64,000 nt of DNA from NCBI RefSeq assembly GCF_020524045.1, contig NZ_JAIVKL010000012.1, forward strand, positions 1 through 64,000, in the 5' to 3' direction. Positions 8,438 through 16,625 of this stretch are shown piece by piece; the first letter of the stretch is position 1, and each line of letters begins with the position of its first letter. Below the pieces are notes generated by a model, which did not search any database, had not been told where the DNA came from, and saw only the letters and a list, made by a program, of their open reading frames with translations. Source of the stretch: Metabacillus litoralis. GTDB lineage: Bacteria; Bacillota; Bacilli; Bacillales; Bacillaceae. Both the position numbers and the translations under genes were made by a program.

Positions 8438-9006
8438 AGCTACAGAGAATATTACCGTTTGCCAAACAGCTTTTACAAACCTCCGTTAATAGCGGGGATA
8501 TTGTTGTAGATGCAACAGTTGGAAATGGACACGATACTGCTTTTTTAGCGAAAATAGTAGGCGAAAATGGACATGTTTATGGATTCGACATACAAAAGCA
8601 GGCAATTATTAATACGATTGATCGACTAAAAACGGAGAACCTTGAAGAACGAGTCACTCTTGTACACCAAGGTCACGAAACAGTTTCATCAGTTATACCA
8701 CATCACCTTGCAGGGGAAGTTGCAGGAGCAATCTTCAACCTAGGATATTTACCAGGTGGTGATCCCTCTATCGTTACATTACCAGATACAACTAAATCAG
8801 CTATCGAACAATTATTAAAGCTTATGAAGCGAGAGGGCATCATTGTGATCGTTATTTATCATGGTCATACTGAAGGAAAGCTTGAACGAGATGAACTGAT
8901 GAATTTCGTTACTTCAATTGATCCACAAGTTGCCCATGTTATTCAATATCAATTTATTAACAAGCAGAATAATCCTCCATATATCGTGGCTATAGAAAAA
9001 TGTTAA
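8434..9006 (+). CDS. mnmM: tRNA wobble-uridine methyltransferase MnmM (YtqB)
   Basis: A 190-residue Rossmann-fold SAM methyltransferase. Motif I is VVDATVGNGHDTAFLA (residues about 24-39), the acidic ribose-binding residue follows in VYGFDIQ, and motif IV is NLGYLPGGD (about residues 98-106), a hallmark of the YtqB family. It methylates nm5(s2)U34 to mnm5(s2)U34 in tRNAs for Glu, Gln, Lys and similar. Four-base ATGA overlap with mnmL; a terminator follows. Confidence 0.93.
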   Translation: MKLQRILPFAKQLLQTSVNSGDIVVDATVGNGHDTAFLAKIVGENGHVYGFDIQKQAIINTIDRLKTENLEERVTLVHQGHETVSSVIPHHLAGEVAGAIFNLGYLPGGDPSIVTLPDTTKSAIEQLLKLMKREGIIVIVIYHGHTEGKLERDELMNFVTSIDPQVAHVIQYQFINKQNNPPYIVAIEKC

Positions 9007-9020
9007 TCTTCATATTTCGA

Positions 9021-9061
9021 AAAACACCCCAAAAATCAACTCTGATTCATTGGGGTGTTTT
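9021..9061. terminator. Bidirectional terminator between mnmM and ytpB
   Basis: AAAACACCCCAA / TTGGGGTGTTTT arms, with A/T runs on both sides, between two converging genes. Confidence 0.85.
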
Positions 9062-9088
9062 GATAAAAAACACAAAACAATTTATCTT

Positions 9089-10168
9089 TTAAGAGCTTTT
9101 TTTCCAATTTAACTTTTGGAATGCTCTGTAGGCTCTTCCGTTAAAATAAAAGAAATAAGTTGTCATTCCACCGAGTCTAATTAGCTTTTTAGCAAGCTTG
9201 TTGCGATCCTTGTGTGTAGCTACTTTATCGTCTGATAAATAAACACCCAATAATCCTCGATTAATCAACTTGTGGAAATTTTCATGTGGTATACCTTTTA
9301 AGTGATCATCAGCGCTTTCTACAAAATGCTCTAGCCTATTCATCATTGATGCTTCAGAGGAATAATAACTACAGAAATTCAAGTCACCACCAATTTCATC
9401 CTCATCTTGATCAATTAAATAATCCAGTAAAATATGTAATCCTTGTATATAAGGAAAGTAGCTGTTTCGAATTTGTAATGCCTGCTTTTCCTCAAATTCA
9501 TCTTGGAAAGCATACGCAACTAAACAGAATATACCTAATGTTGAACCAGTACATGCTGAAAATTCATACCATTCCATATCAGGAAGATTAGATTTATGTT
9601 TTTGAAACCAGTTTTCGAGTCGTGGTACACGTTCTTCTTCTTTTACATGTTTATGTACTTGAAGATCACAATAATAGCTTGATAATTCAATAAGATGTTT
9701 CGAAATAATAGGGTAATGCTTTAAATCTGCTAAAACATTTTGGCAAGTTTGTACAAGGCTATGTAAATATCCTCCATCATTTTGATCTTCTCTAAATTGA
9801 TAATAATCTTTACATGATGCTCCACATGATAATGCATCAAGCATAGATTGGTGCAGCATTCTAAAATCTTCTGGATCTAATGATGTACTTCGGTCACACA
9901 AATTATCTAAATAATCACTAATTGTTTGATAAGCAACAATAAATTCAATGCACTGTTGCTTATGCGGTCCAGATATGATCGCTAATATTCCTCCACCCTC
10001 ACAGTGGAATTCTTTTTCATTTATACTATTTAACGCTTGATTCCTTAACTCTTCATTAGGAATATTTTCTGCACGCTCTCGCCATTGACCAAGATAAAAA
10101 TGGACAATAGGAAAAATCTCACGATACACTTTAGTCATTAATCTTAATGGATGCTGCGGAACTGTCAA
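9089..10168 (-). CDS. ytpB: Tetraprenyl-beta-curcumene synthase (YtpB, DUF2600)
   Basis: About 359 residues, all-helical, matching the length of YtpB. This unusual terpene synthase family cyclises C35 heptaprenyl diphosphate to a sesquarterpene (tetraprenyl-beta-curcumene), independent of the classical aspartate-rich families. The acidic segment SDYLDNLCDR near residue 90 and the FHCEGGG motif near residue 55 are conserved-looking features. The TTG at 10168 is preceded by GAGGTGA at good spacing; the upstream GTG at 10180 has no such site. Followed 42 bases upstream by ytpA in the same orientation, as in B. subtilis. Heptaprenyl diphosphate is also the menaquinone side-chain donor used by menA at 57 kb. 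Confidence 0.9.
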   Translation of the reverse strand: MTVPQHPLRLMTKVYREIFPIVHFYLGQWRERAENIPNEELRNQALNSINEKEFHCEGGGILAIISGPHKQQCIEFIVAYQTISDYLDNLCDRSTSLDPEDFRMLHQSMLDALSCGASCKDYYQFREDQNDGGYLHSLVQTCQNVLADLKHYPIISKHLIELSSYYCDLQVHKHVKEEERVPRLENWFQKHKSNLPDMEWYEFSACTGSTLGIFCLVAYAFQDEFEEKQALQIRNSYFPYIQGLHILLDYLIDQDEDEIGGDLNFCSYYSSEASMMNRLEHFVESADDHLKGIPHENFHKLINRGLLGVYLSDDKVATHKDRNKLAKKLIRLGGMTTYFFYFNGRAYRAFQKLNWKKSS

Positions 10169-10210
10169 AGGGGGTGTCACCTCGTATTAATATTATTTTA
10201 TCATTATAAA

Positions 10211-11017
10211 TCAGGTAGATTCTAGGTTTGCATCAGTCAAGCAGTGAGCATCAAAAAAGCGTTTTGCTGTTTCAAATACTTGCTCTCGTTCTGGCTCACT
10301 AAAAATTTCATGGTATAGACCTTTCCATTCTTTATAGCTTTTCTCTAGAAGATCAACTTTGTTAAACCACTCCTTTACTAGTGATTTATCAACAATTTTA
10401 TCTTCTCCACCCTGCATAAGAAGTAAAGGTACTTCCTGGAATTTATTGGTTTGCTTTTGTGCTTCTTCCATAGCATGTATTAATTCACGATACCATCTAA
10501 CCGAAACTTTTGTCACATATAAAGAATCATTTTCATCAGTATCTTGTACAGATTTGTTTCTTGTAGCGATTGCAACATTTAAATTTGATTCAACCTTAAA
10601 GGTAGGTGCAATAATATTTAGTCCTTTTGAAGCGAACTCTAATGCTTTATTTGGTTTATATAAGATTCCCAAACAGGGTGAAGATAATATAACAGCTTTC
10701 ACTTCTTGATGTTTCTCTTGTAGAGATCGTATAACAACTAGTCCACCCATACTATGTCCTATTAAAAATAAGGGAAGACCGAATTTTTTTGCTTCTTTAA
10801 TCCATTCATTAACCTCTTTAATATATTCGTCAAAGGATTGAATATGTCCTCTTCTTCTCGTTGATGTTCCTTGACCAGGTAAATCCCCCATCACAACATG
10901 GTAACCAGATAGTCTCCACATTTCAACGAGCCATTTGTAACGTCCATGATGTTCAGCAGCTCCATGAACAATGACAATAACACCCTTTGGTTCAACCTCA
11001 GCTTCCCATTTCCACAT
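10211..11017 (-). CDS. ytpA: Alpha/beta hydrolase, lysophospholipase YtpA
   Basis: A 268-residue monoglyceride-lipase-like alpha/beta hydrolase. HGAAEHHGRY (about 18-27) forms the oxyanion region, GHSMGG (about 87-92) carries the nucleophilic Ser, GGEDKIVD supplies the Asp, and LYHEIFSE the His. B. subtilis YtpA makes the lysophospholipid antibiotic bacilysocin from phosphatidylglycerol. It lies directly upstream of ytpB on the same strand, probably cotranscribed. Cytoplasmic; no signal peptide. Confidence 0.88.
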   Translation of the reverse strand: MWKWEAEVEPKGVIVIVHGAAEHHGRYKWLVEMWRLSGYHVVMGDLPGQGTSTRRRGHIQSFDEYIKEVNEWIKEAKKFGLPLFLIGHSMGGLVVIRSLQEKHQEVKAVILSSPCLGILYKPNKALEFASKGLNIIAPTFKVESNLNVAIATRNKSVQDTDENDSLYVTKVSVRWYRELIHAMEEAQKQTNKFQEVPLLLMQGGEDKIVDKSLVKEWFNKVDLLEKSYKEWKGLYHEIFSEPEREQVFETAKRFFDAHCLTDANLEST

Positions 11018-11195
11018 GTTTGCTGCCTCTCCTTTCGCCCATTAAAATCGTTTATTTTTCTGATATATTACTGCCCCCATACAAGAAGGAGATTGTTCAC
11101 TTCTATAGTATGAACAGTGTAGTTTACTTAAGCCTTTGTTATAATAAACATGTTTATAAAAAATATATTATCTCCATAAGAAAGGACTGACAAAC

Positions 11196-11720
11196 ATGAT
11201 CTACCCTTACAAAGATAAAAGCCCACAAATTTCAGATTCAGCTTTTATTGCTGATTATGTCACGATCACAGGAGACGTTATGATTGGTGATGAAACAAGC
11301 ATTTGGTTTCAATCTGTGATAAGAGGTGATGTATCACCTACAATTATAGGTAACCGAGTGAATATTCAAGACCTATGTTGTCTCCATCAAAGTCCCAATA
11401 AACCTCTTATTATTGAAGATGATGTAACTGTTGGTCATAGTGTAATCTTACATAGTTCAATTATTCGCCAAAATGCATTAATTGGGATGGGTTCTATTAT
11501 TTTAGATGGAGCCGAAATTGGAGAAAGTGCCTTTATAGGGGCTGGTAGTCTCGTTCCTCCGGGTAAAAAAATTCCTCCAAATTCCCTCGCATTAGGCAGA
11601 CCAGCAAAAGTGGTTAGAACTTTAACAAGTGATGATTTACATGACATGGATCGTATTCGTCAAGAATATGTTGAAAAAGGGCAGTATTATAAATCAATGC
11701 AACAATCATCAAACAAATAA
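11196..11720 (+). CDS. ytoA: Gamma-carbonic-anhydrase-like hexapeptide protein YtoA
   Basis: A 174-residue left-handed beta-helix protein with repeated hexapeptides (for example ADYVTITGDVMIGDETSI). His residues in CLHQSPN, VGHSVILH and nearby are placed like the zinc ligands of gamma-class carbonic anhydrases. Similar to B. subtilis YtoA; activity in Bacillus is not firmly established. RBS AAGGACTGACAAAC precedes the ATG. It is divergent from ytpA-ytpB. Confidence 0.85.
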   Translation: MIYPYKDKSPQISDSAFIADYVTITGDVMIGDETSIWFQSVIRGDVSPTIIGNRVNIQDLCCLHQSPNKPLIIEDDVTVGHSVILHSSIIRQNALIGMGSIILDGAEIGESAFIGAGSLVPPGKKIPPNSLALGRPAKVVRTLTSDDLHDMDRIRQEYVEKGQYYKSMQQSSNK

Positions 11721-11736
11721 ATATCATATATTCAGA

Positions 11737-11885
11737 CTGTTGACGAACGCTCGTTTTCTTCGTTACTCACCTTGCTGCGGTGCTTATTACCAACAAAGGT
11801 AACTCCGCTCCTCACAAGGCTTCGCGCCTCGAAACTCAAGCGTTTTCAATCAACCTGAAGGGGTTGAAAGTATACTTTAACTACA
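11737..11885. repeat. GC-richer imperfect palindromic repeat
   Basis: A compositionally distinct block. ACGCTCGTTTTCTTCG near the left end can pair with CGAAACTCAAGCGTTTTC near the right end, giving a large imperfect hairpin with an internal TTACCAACAAAGGTAA palindrome. It resembles repeats between Bacillus genes. A 68-codon open frame across it has no binding site and is not called. It lies in the 11721-12331 gap, which otherwise holds a terminator and an A/T-rich hairpin near 12097-12131. Confidence 0.5.
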
Positions 11886-11909
11886 AACAGATCATATATT
11901 ATCATCTTA

Positions 11910-11935
11910 GGCAATTGGATTATCCAGTTGCCTTT
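11910..11935 (+). terminator. Probable ytoA terminator
   Basis: GGCAATTGGA - TTA - TCCAGTTGCC followed by TTT. It lies about 190 bases past ytoA, after the palindromic repeat. Confidence 0.55.
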
Positions 11936-12331
11936 CATGTAAAAATTACAATATTCATCGTTCTCAATTATCGTAACATCCTCTGAACTAACATACACGC
12001 TATAGTCGATATGTTTATGAAATTGTCATATTTTACTTCTCAGCACTCTATAAATATTCCCTCTTAGTTATTATCGTAGCGCTGTGGAAACTCCCAAACC
12101 ACCCAAGGAAAAAAAGGGTTATTTTTTTCTTGGGGATGCAGTCCGTCTTTTTCTTAACAACAAGTTTATCTGTATCTATCTCAATACTCCTTGTTACCTA
12201 TCTTACTTTGTTTAGAAAACATTAATTTTGTGAAAATTATGTGAAGGAATATTTTACAATTTCTTATTATTAACTAAATATTTCTGAACTAAAATAGTAT
12301 AAAAGGGGCAAAAAAAGGAGCGTTCTAAATA

Positions 12332-12886
12332 ATGAAAACAAAGCTTATTTCTAACATGTATGATTTTGAGTGCAAACTTTTTCGATGTGTGAATCAACTG
12401 TATGACAAAAAACTGTTAAACTTTTATTTTCGTCACATTACACATCTTGGAGGAGCAATTGCGACAATCGCAGTGACTTTATGTATCATCATTTTCTCAA
12501 AGGGTCTTATTCAAGCAACAAGTATTGCCAGTGCTGCAGCACTTCTTATAAGTCACCTTCCTGTTGCACTTGTCAAAAAACTATATCCACGTAAAAGACC
12601 GTATATCTCGCTTATTGAAACAAAAGTTCCAGCTAATCCATTGGAAGATCACTCATTTCCGTCTGGTCATACGACAGCTATTTTTTCAGTTATTATACCA
12701 TTTATCTTATATATGCCTTCTTTAGCTATGATATTAATTCCGCTTGGTATAAGCATTGGTTTATCTAGAATGTATTTGGGTCTCCATTACCCTTCTGATG
12801 TTTTAGCAGGCTGTTTATTAGGAAGTTCTTCAGGCTTCTTAACATACACTATACTAAATGAACTTTTCTATACTTCTCCATTATGA
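12332..12886 (+). CDS. PAP2-family membrane phosphatase
   Basis: A 184-residue membrane protein with four to six helices and all three PAP2 motifs: KLYPRKRPY (about residues 84-92), PSGHT (about 110-114) and SRMYLGLHYPSD (about 147-158). These are the catalytic residues for hydrolysing lipid phosphates such as undecaprenyl diphosphate, phosphatidate or phosphatidylglycerophosphate on the outer membrane face. RBS AAAGGAGCG before the ATG. Ninety-four bases downstream lies a glycosyltransferase, hinting at a shared glycolipid role. The exact substrate is open. Confidence 0.88.
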   Translation: MKTKLISNMYDFECKLFRCVNQLYDKKLLNFYFRHITHLGGAIATIAVTLCIIIFSKGLIQATSIASAAALLISHLPVALVKKLYPRKRPYISLIETKVPANPLEDHSFPSGHTTAIFSVIIPFILYMPSLAMILIPLGISIGLSRMYLGLHYPSDVLAGCLLGSSSGFLTYTILNELFYTSPL

Positions 12887-12980
12887 ATGAATGGTGGTGC
12901 TAGTTAAAAATCAGAGTATCATTTCGTCCTAAAGTCATATTTGCAAGTACGTTTCACTTACAAGTAACTGGGGGGATTCG

Positions 12981-14123
12981 ATGAAAATAGCCATTTTTAC
13001 AGATACTTATGCACCTGATGTAAATGGAGTTGCACGCACATTAAAACGACTTACTGACCATCTTGAAAAAAACAAGTATGAATTTCGAGTTTTTGCGCCC
13101 GAGAGTACGAAAGAATCCATGTTTTCAAGTCATATTCATCGCTTCACTAGTTTACCTTTTTTCTTGTATCCTGAATGTAGGCTCGCGCTCCCAAATATGC
13201 TTCACGTGAAAGCAGAACTTCAAAGCTTTAAGCCTGATTTAATTCATGTAGCTACTCCATTCAACATTGGGTTATGTGGTTTGCATTATGCTAAAAAGTT
13301 TAACATACCTGTTGTAGGATCTTATCATACAGATTTCGATCAATACCTAGAATATTATGATCTACAATTTTTATCAAAAGTTCTTTGGAAATATATGCAC
13401 TGGTTTCATAAGCCACATCGTAAAACATTTGTTCCTTCTAAAGAAACATTGGAACAATTAAAAAGAAAAGGTTTTTCAAACTTACGTATATGGGGTAGAG
13501 GTGTAGATTGCCAGTTATTTCATCCCCATTATTCACAGCAAGATGTTCGCAGTCAATATCAAATAAAAGAAAAATTCCTTTTATCATATGTAGGAAGATT
13601 AGCTCCAGAAAAGGATATCGATACACTCATGAGAATCACAAGTGAACTTCCTGATTGTATTAGAAATGATGTACATTGGTTAATTGTTGGTGATGGACCT
13701 TCAAAAGACGAAATGAAAAAAAACGCTCCAAATAACATGACATTTGCAGGTTACTTAAACGGTGTTGATCTTGCAAACGTATATGCAGCATCCGATTTGT
13801 TCGTTTTTCCTTCACCAACAGAAACTTTCGGAAATGTTGTGCTCGAAGCTTTAGCATCTGGTACACCTGTTATTGGTGCAAATTCAGGTGGAGTTAAAAA
13901 CATCATCAAACAAGCGGAAACTGGGTTTCTATGTGAACCTAAAAATGTGAGCGAATTTCAGGAAGCTATTACAACGTTACTTCTTAGTGACACACTACGA
14001 GTAAAAATAGGGAATGAAGCAAGACAGTATGCTCTTACCCAAACGTGGGACAGCATTTTCGAGGGATTACTTAGGGAATACGAAGATGCATTAACAGAGA
14101 AAAATCAATTTAGATATGCATAA
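12981..14123 (+). CDS. Glycosyltransferase family 4 (glycolipid/mannosyltransferase type)
   Basis: A 380-residue GT-B glycosyltransferase. The N-terminal acceptor half opens with FTDTYAPDVNGVARTL, typical of GT4 enzymes that glycosylate diacylglycerol or phosphatidylinositol. The donor half has the EX7E motif in PSPTETFGNVVLEALASG (about 280-297) followed by TPVIGANSGG. The donor is probably a nucleotide-diphosphate hexose, working at the cytoplasmic face of the membrane. RBS GGGGGGATTCG precedes the ATG. The gene pairs with the PAP2 gene; acceptor unknown. Confidence 0.87.
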   Translation: MKIAIFTDTYAPDVNGVARTLKRLTDHLEKNKYEFRVFAPESTKESMFSSHIHRFTSLPFFLYPECRLALPNMLHVKAELQSFKPDLIHVATPFNIGLCGLHYAKKFNIPVVGSYHTDFDQYLEYYDLQFLSKVLWKYMHWFHKPHRKTFVPSKETLEQLKRKGFSNLRIWGRGVDCQLFHPHYSQQDVRSQYQIKEKFLLSYVGRLAPEKDIDTLMRITSELPDCIRNDVHWLIVGDGPSKDEMKKNAPNNMTFAGYLNGVDLANVYAASDLFVFPSPTETFGNVVLEALASGTPVIGANSGGVKNIIKQAETGFLCEPKNVSEFQEAITTLLLSDTLRVKIGNEARQYALTQTWDSIFEGLLREYEDALTEKNQFRYA

Positions 14124-14218
14124 GCTCCTGCTTAGAGGTGCTTGACAAAGGGAGACCCACACTTGTTAATAGTGACGGGGCTCCCTAATCAATCTAAAAC
14201 AAATGGAGTTTTCAAATA

Positions 14219-14357
14219 GGCTATTTTCGTATACTTTTTTGCTTTTATAACATGAAGAAAACATCTCTGTATCAATCATTCTGGCACCTTTTATGAGATA
14301 AAGCATTGGCTACAACAGATAAAAATGTAAATAAGTAACAATTTTTTTAAAAAAAGA
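14219..14357. repeat. Degenerate MITE-like element, family 2
   Basis: Starts GGCTATTTTCGTATACTTTT, close to the intact family 2 end GGCTGTTTTCGTATACTTTG, and ends AACAATTTTTTTAAAAAAAGACT, a decayed form of the other end. No flanking duplication is recognisable. Confidence 0.5.
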
Positions 14358-14562
14358 CTTAAAAAAATCATGGAAGAAATAAAAATCGCAAGTACCTTGA
14401 TCAAACTCATTCTTTACAGTGATTAGTTGCTACAACTTGACTCCAAAAATTAGTGAAGAACTTATCTTTCAAACCATTCAAAAAAGAACAATACACTCAT
14501 GTTTAAGATGCATTGTTCTTTGTTCAAAGATCAGAAAGTATAAAATTCTGTACTTAGTTTTG

Positions 14563-14690
14563 ATGTCTAGCTCCAGGCGCCATCTGCTCGAGGTCATAAG
14601 CCAATCCGTCAAGAAGGTTAAAGAACAACCTTCCAGCCGGATCGTCTTATGCTTGTCGCCGATAGGCGGGCGCCTTGCGCTTTTCTTAAT
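14563..14690. repeat. GC-rich intergenic repeat of a common Bacillus type
   Basis: Starts TGTCTAGCTCCAGGCGCC and ends GGCGGGCGCCTTGCGCTTTTC, with an internal hairpin GAAGGTTAAAGAACAACCTTC. This resembles a dispersed intergenic repeat seen in many Bacillus genomes (recognised from memory). It abuts the 3' end of the RDD gene. The rest of the 14124-14691 gap holds a possible terminator at 14151-14187, a degenerate MITE and a small hairpin with arms AAAGAACAAT / ATTGTTCTTT at about 14485-14523. Confidence 0.6.
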
Positions 14691-14691
14691 A

Positions 14692-15507
14692 TCACAATTC
14701 ATACTCCCATTCATCCTTTAAGATAAGATAAAGGATAAACAGATTTTTTTCTATTTCTTCCACCGATTTTCCTTCCAGGTCATAACCAATCTTAGGGAAA
14801 ACTATTTTTCCTATTTTTTCTGTTAATGGCGATTTTTCATGTTCTGGTAATTGAAGAACACGATCACTATAGGTTTTAATTAATTCCCAATCCTTAGCGG
14901 TTAACGATTTTAAGGCCCAATCCTCGATCACCAGATCTTCTTTCTTAATGCCTTTTCTTTCTATTTCTTTTTCAATTGGTGAACGTTTCTTACTGTTTTT
15001 TGCTTTTCTTTCATGAATTACTATTGTTCCTGCGACTAAATCACCAACTCTTTTATGTTTAGAATGAAAAAAGATCATAATCATTCCTAATAAGTAGTTT
15101 GCTGGTAACGTATCTATTATTCTCAACAAATTTCTGATAAAACTTGATAATAGCGTTATGCTATGTCCATTATCTTGAATCACACGAATTCCGATGATTT
15201 TTTTCCCAATTGTTTTACCACCATAAAAAAATTCTAGCGCAAAAAAGTATCCCCAATTTAAAACAAACAGAACAATTATCGTAATAGCAATGGGATAGGA
15301 GTAGAATTCATACATTAAAAAAAGCTCAAAAGGCATATCATACATCAATAGAAATAGACTGATTAACACTAATACATTAATAATCGTTAAAATAAGGTGA
15401 TCAATTAATAATGCAGCAGTCCTACTCCCTAACCCAGCAGGTTGAAATTTTAATGATACAAATTCAGGTGTTTTTATATCCACATGCTGTTGATTCAAGT
15501 AACTCAC
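14692..15507 (-). CDS. RDD-family membrane protein
   Basis: 271 residues. The N-terminal half (about 20-170) is an RDD domain: the first helix carries Arg-Asp in GSRTAALLIDHLI, with further helices about 55-75, 85-110 and 150-165 and the conserved GKKIIGIRVIQDNG between them. The C-terminal 100 residues are soluble, acidic/basic and unfamiliar. RDD proteins are poorly understood; some act in ion homeostasis. It is divergent from the SpoIIM-like gene with a 146-base gap, and RDD-SpoIIM pairing recurs in this locus type. No binding site stronger than AAAGTAGTGAG is visible. Confidence 0.85.
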   Translation of the reverse strand: MSYLNQQHVDIKTPEFVSLKFQPAGLGSRTAALLIDHLILTIINVLVLISLFLLMYDMPFELFLMYEFYSYPIAITIIVLFVLNWGYFFALEFFYGGKTIGKKIIGIRVIQDNGHSITLLSSFIRNLLRIIDTLPANYLLGMIMIFFHSKHKRVGDLVAGTIVIHERKAKNSKKRSPIEKEIERKGIKKEDLVIEDWALKSLTAKDWELIKTYSDRVLQLPEHEKSPLTEKIGKIVFPKIGYDLEGKSVEEIEKNLFILYLILKDEWEYEL

Positions 15508-15653
15508 TACTTTCTTGGTTATTTTTTCCTAATATGGTTTCTATTTTTCTAGAAAATTACTATAATTAAATGGAAGAAAAGACATTCTTTGTCTCTTGCG
15601 AAAAAAGATTACCTAAACAAAAACACACATTTAAATAAGAAAAAGGTGGAACT

Positions 15654-16625
15654 ATGAATATCAAGCAGTTTATTCGACAACATCGAGATGATTGGAAGCA
15701 ACTTGAACAGCTTATCACTTCCTTAAGTAAAAAAAGACGTTCAATAACAGGTGATGATATCGAGCAATTCAATCGCCTATATCAAAAAGCCGCTCAGAAC
15801 TTATCGTACAGCCAAACTTATTTTCCTAAAGAAGATGTTACACCTTACTTAAATGGGCTTGTATCGAAAGCGCATAATTTATTGTACAAAGACCAAACAT
15901 CAAGTATGAAACAATTTCGTTACTTTTTTAGCACTAAATTTATTGGACTTTTTTTAGAGCAGTGGAAGTTTATTGTCATTGCCATGCTATTATTTGCACT
16001 CGGAGCTTTAGGTAGCTATTTTTCAGTTTTGAATGACACTTTAAATGTTTATTCAGTATTGCCCTCTGAGATCGCTCAAGGTGTAGATCCAGAAAGCTTA
16101 GGTGAACATGAAGGTGAAGTAGATTCACCTTTCATGTCTGCAACAATTATGACAAACAATATTCAGGTTGCCGTTTTAGCCTTTGCTGGAGGGATAACCT
16201 TTGGAATTTTAACTGTTTATCTATTAATCTACAATGGAATAATTATTGGTGCATTAGCCGCTTTATTTTGGCAGCATGATAAGGCATATGACTTTTGGGC
16301 ATATATTGTGCCACATGGTATGATAGAGCTTACTGCCATTTTTATTGCAGGAGGAGCAGGGTTATTAATGGGATATAAACTTTTTGTACCAGGACCTTAT
16401 ACTAGAGCATATCAACTTAAACAACAAGCTAAACGTTCTGTACAATTACTGCTTGGTACGATTCCCTTATTTGTCATCGCAGGAATTATTGAAGGATATA
16501 TCACACCTGCTCCAATTTCGTTGGAAGCAAAATATATTGTTGCGCTTTCAACTGTTTTTGGACTCATCTTTTATGTTTCCTTAGGTAAAGCCCGACTAAA
16601 CCGTAGAAAAATGACAAGTCTATAA
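15654..16625 (+). CDS. SpoIIM-like (DUF95) membrane protein
   Basis: A 323-residue protein with a helical cytoplasmic N-terminus (about 1-85), then five or so membrane helices (about 105-130, 175-200, 205-225, 235-260, 275-315). NNIQVAVLAFAGGITFG and YIVPHGMIELTAIFIAGGAG are typical of the stage II sporulation protein M superfamily, whose His-Gly...Glu motif is conserved. It is not the sporulation SpoIIM itself, which is shorter and lies elsewhere in Bacillus. The 3' end overlaps the 3' end of the convergent DUF58 gene by 6 bases. Role unknown; see the locus-level finding. Confidence 0.85.
   Translation: MNIKQFIRQHRDDWKQLEQLITSLSKKRRSITGDDIEQFNRLYQKAAQNLSYSQTYFPKEDVTPYLNGLVSKAHNLLYKDQTSSMKQFRYFFSTKFIGLFLEQWKFIVIAMLLFALGALGSYFSVLNDTLNVYSVLPSEIAQGVDPESLGEHEGEVDSPFMSATIMTNNIQVAVLAFAGGITFGILTVYLLIYNGIIIGALAALFWQHDKAYDFWAYIVPHGMIELTAIFIAGGAGLLMGYKLFVPGPYTRAYQLKQQAKRSVQLLLGTIPLFVIAGIIEGYITPAPISLEAKYIVALSTVFGLIFYVSLGKARLNRRKMTSL

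Noticed and set aside
11780-11986. 68-codon open frame on the plus strand
   Set aside because: It falls in a palindromic repeat and a terminator; no ribosome binding site or family resemblance.
14419-14721. 100-codon open frame on the plus strand and its 78-codon antisense partner
   Set aside because: Both cross a common GC-rich intergenic repeat and run into the 3' end of the RDD gene; no binding site.
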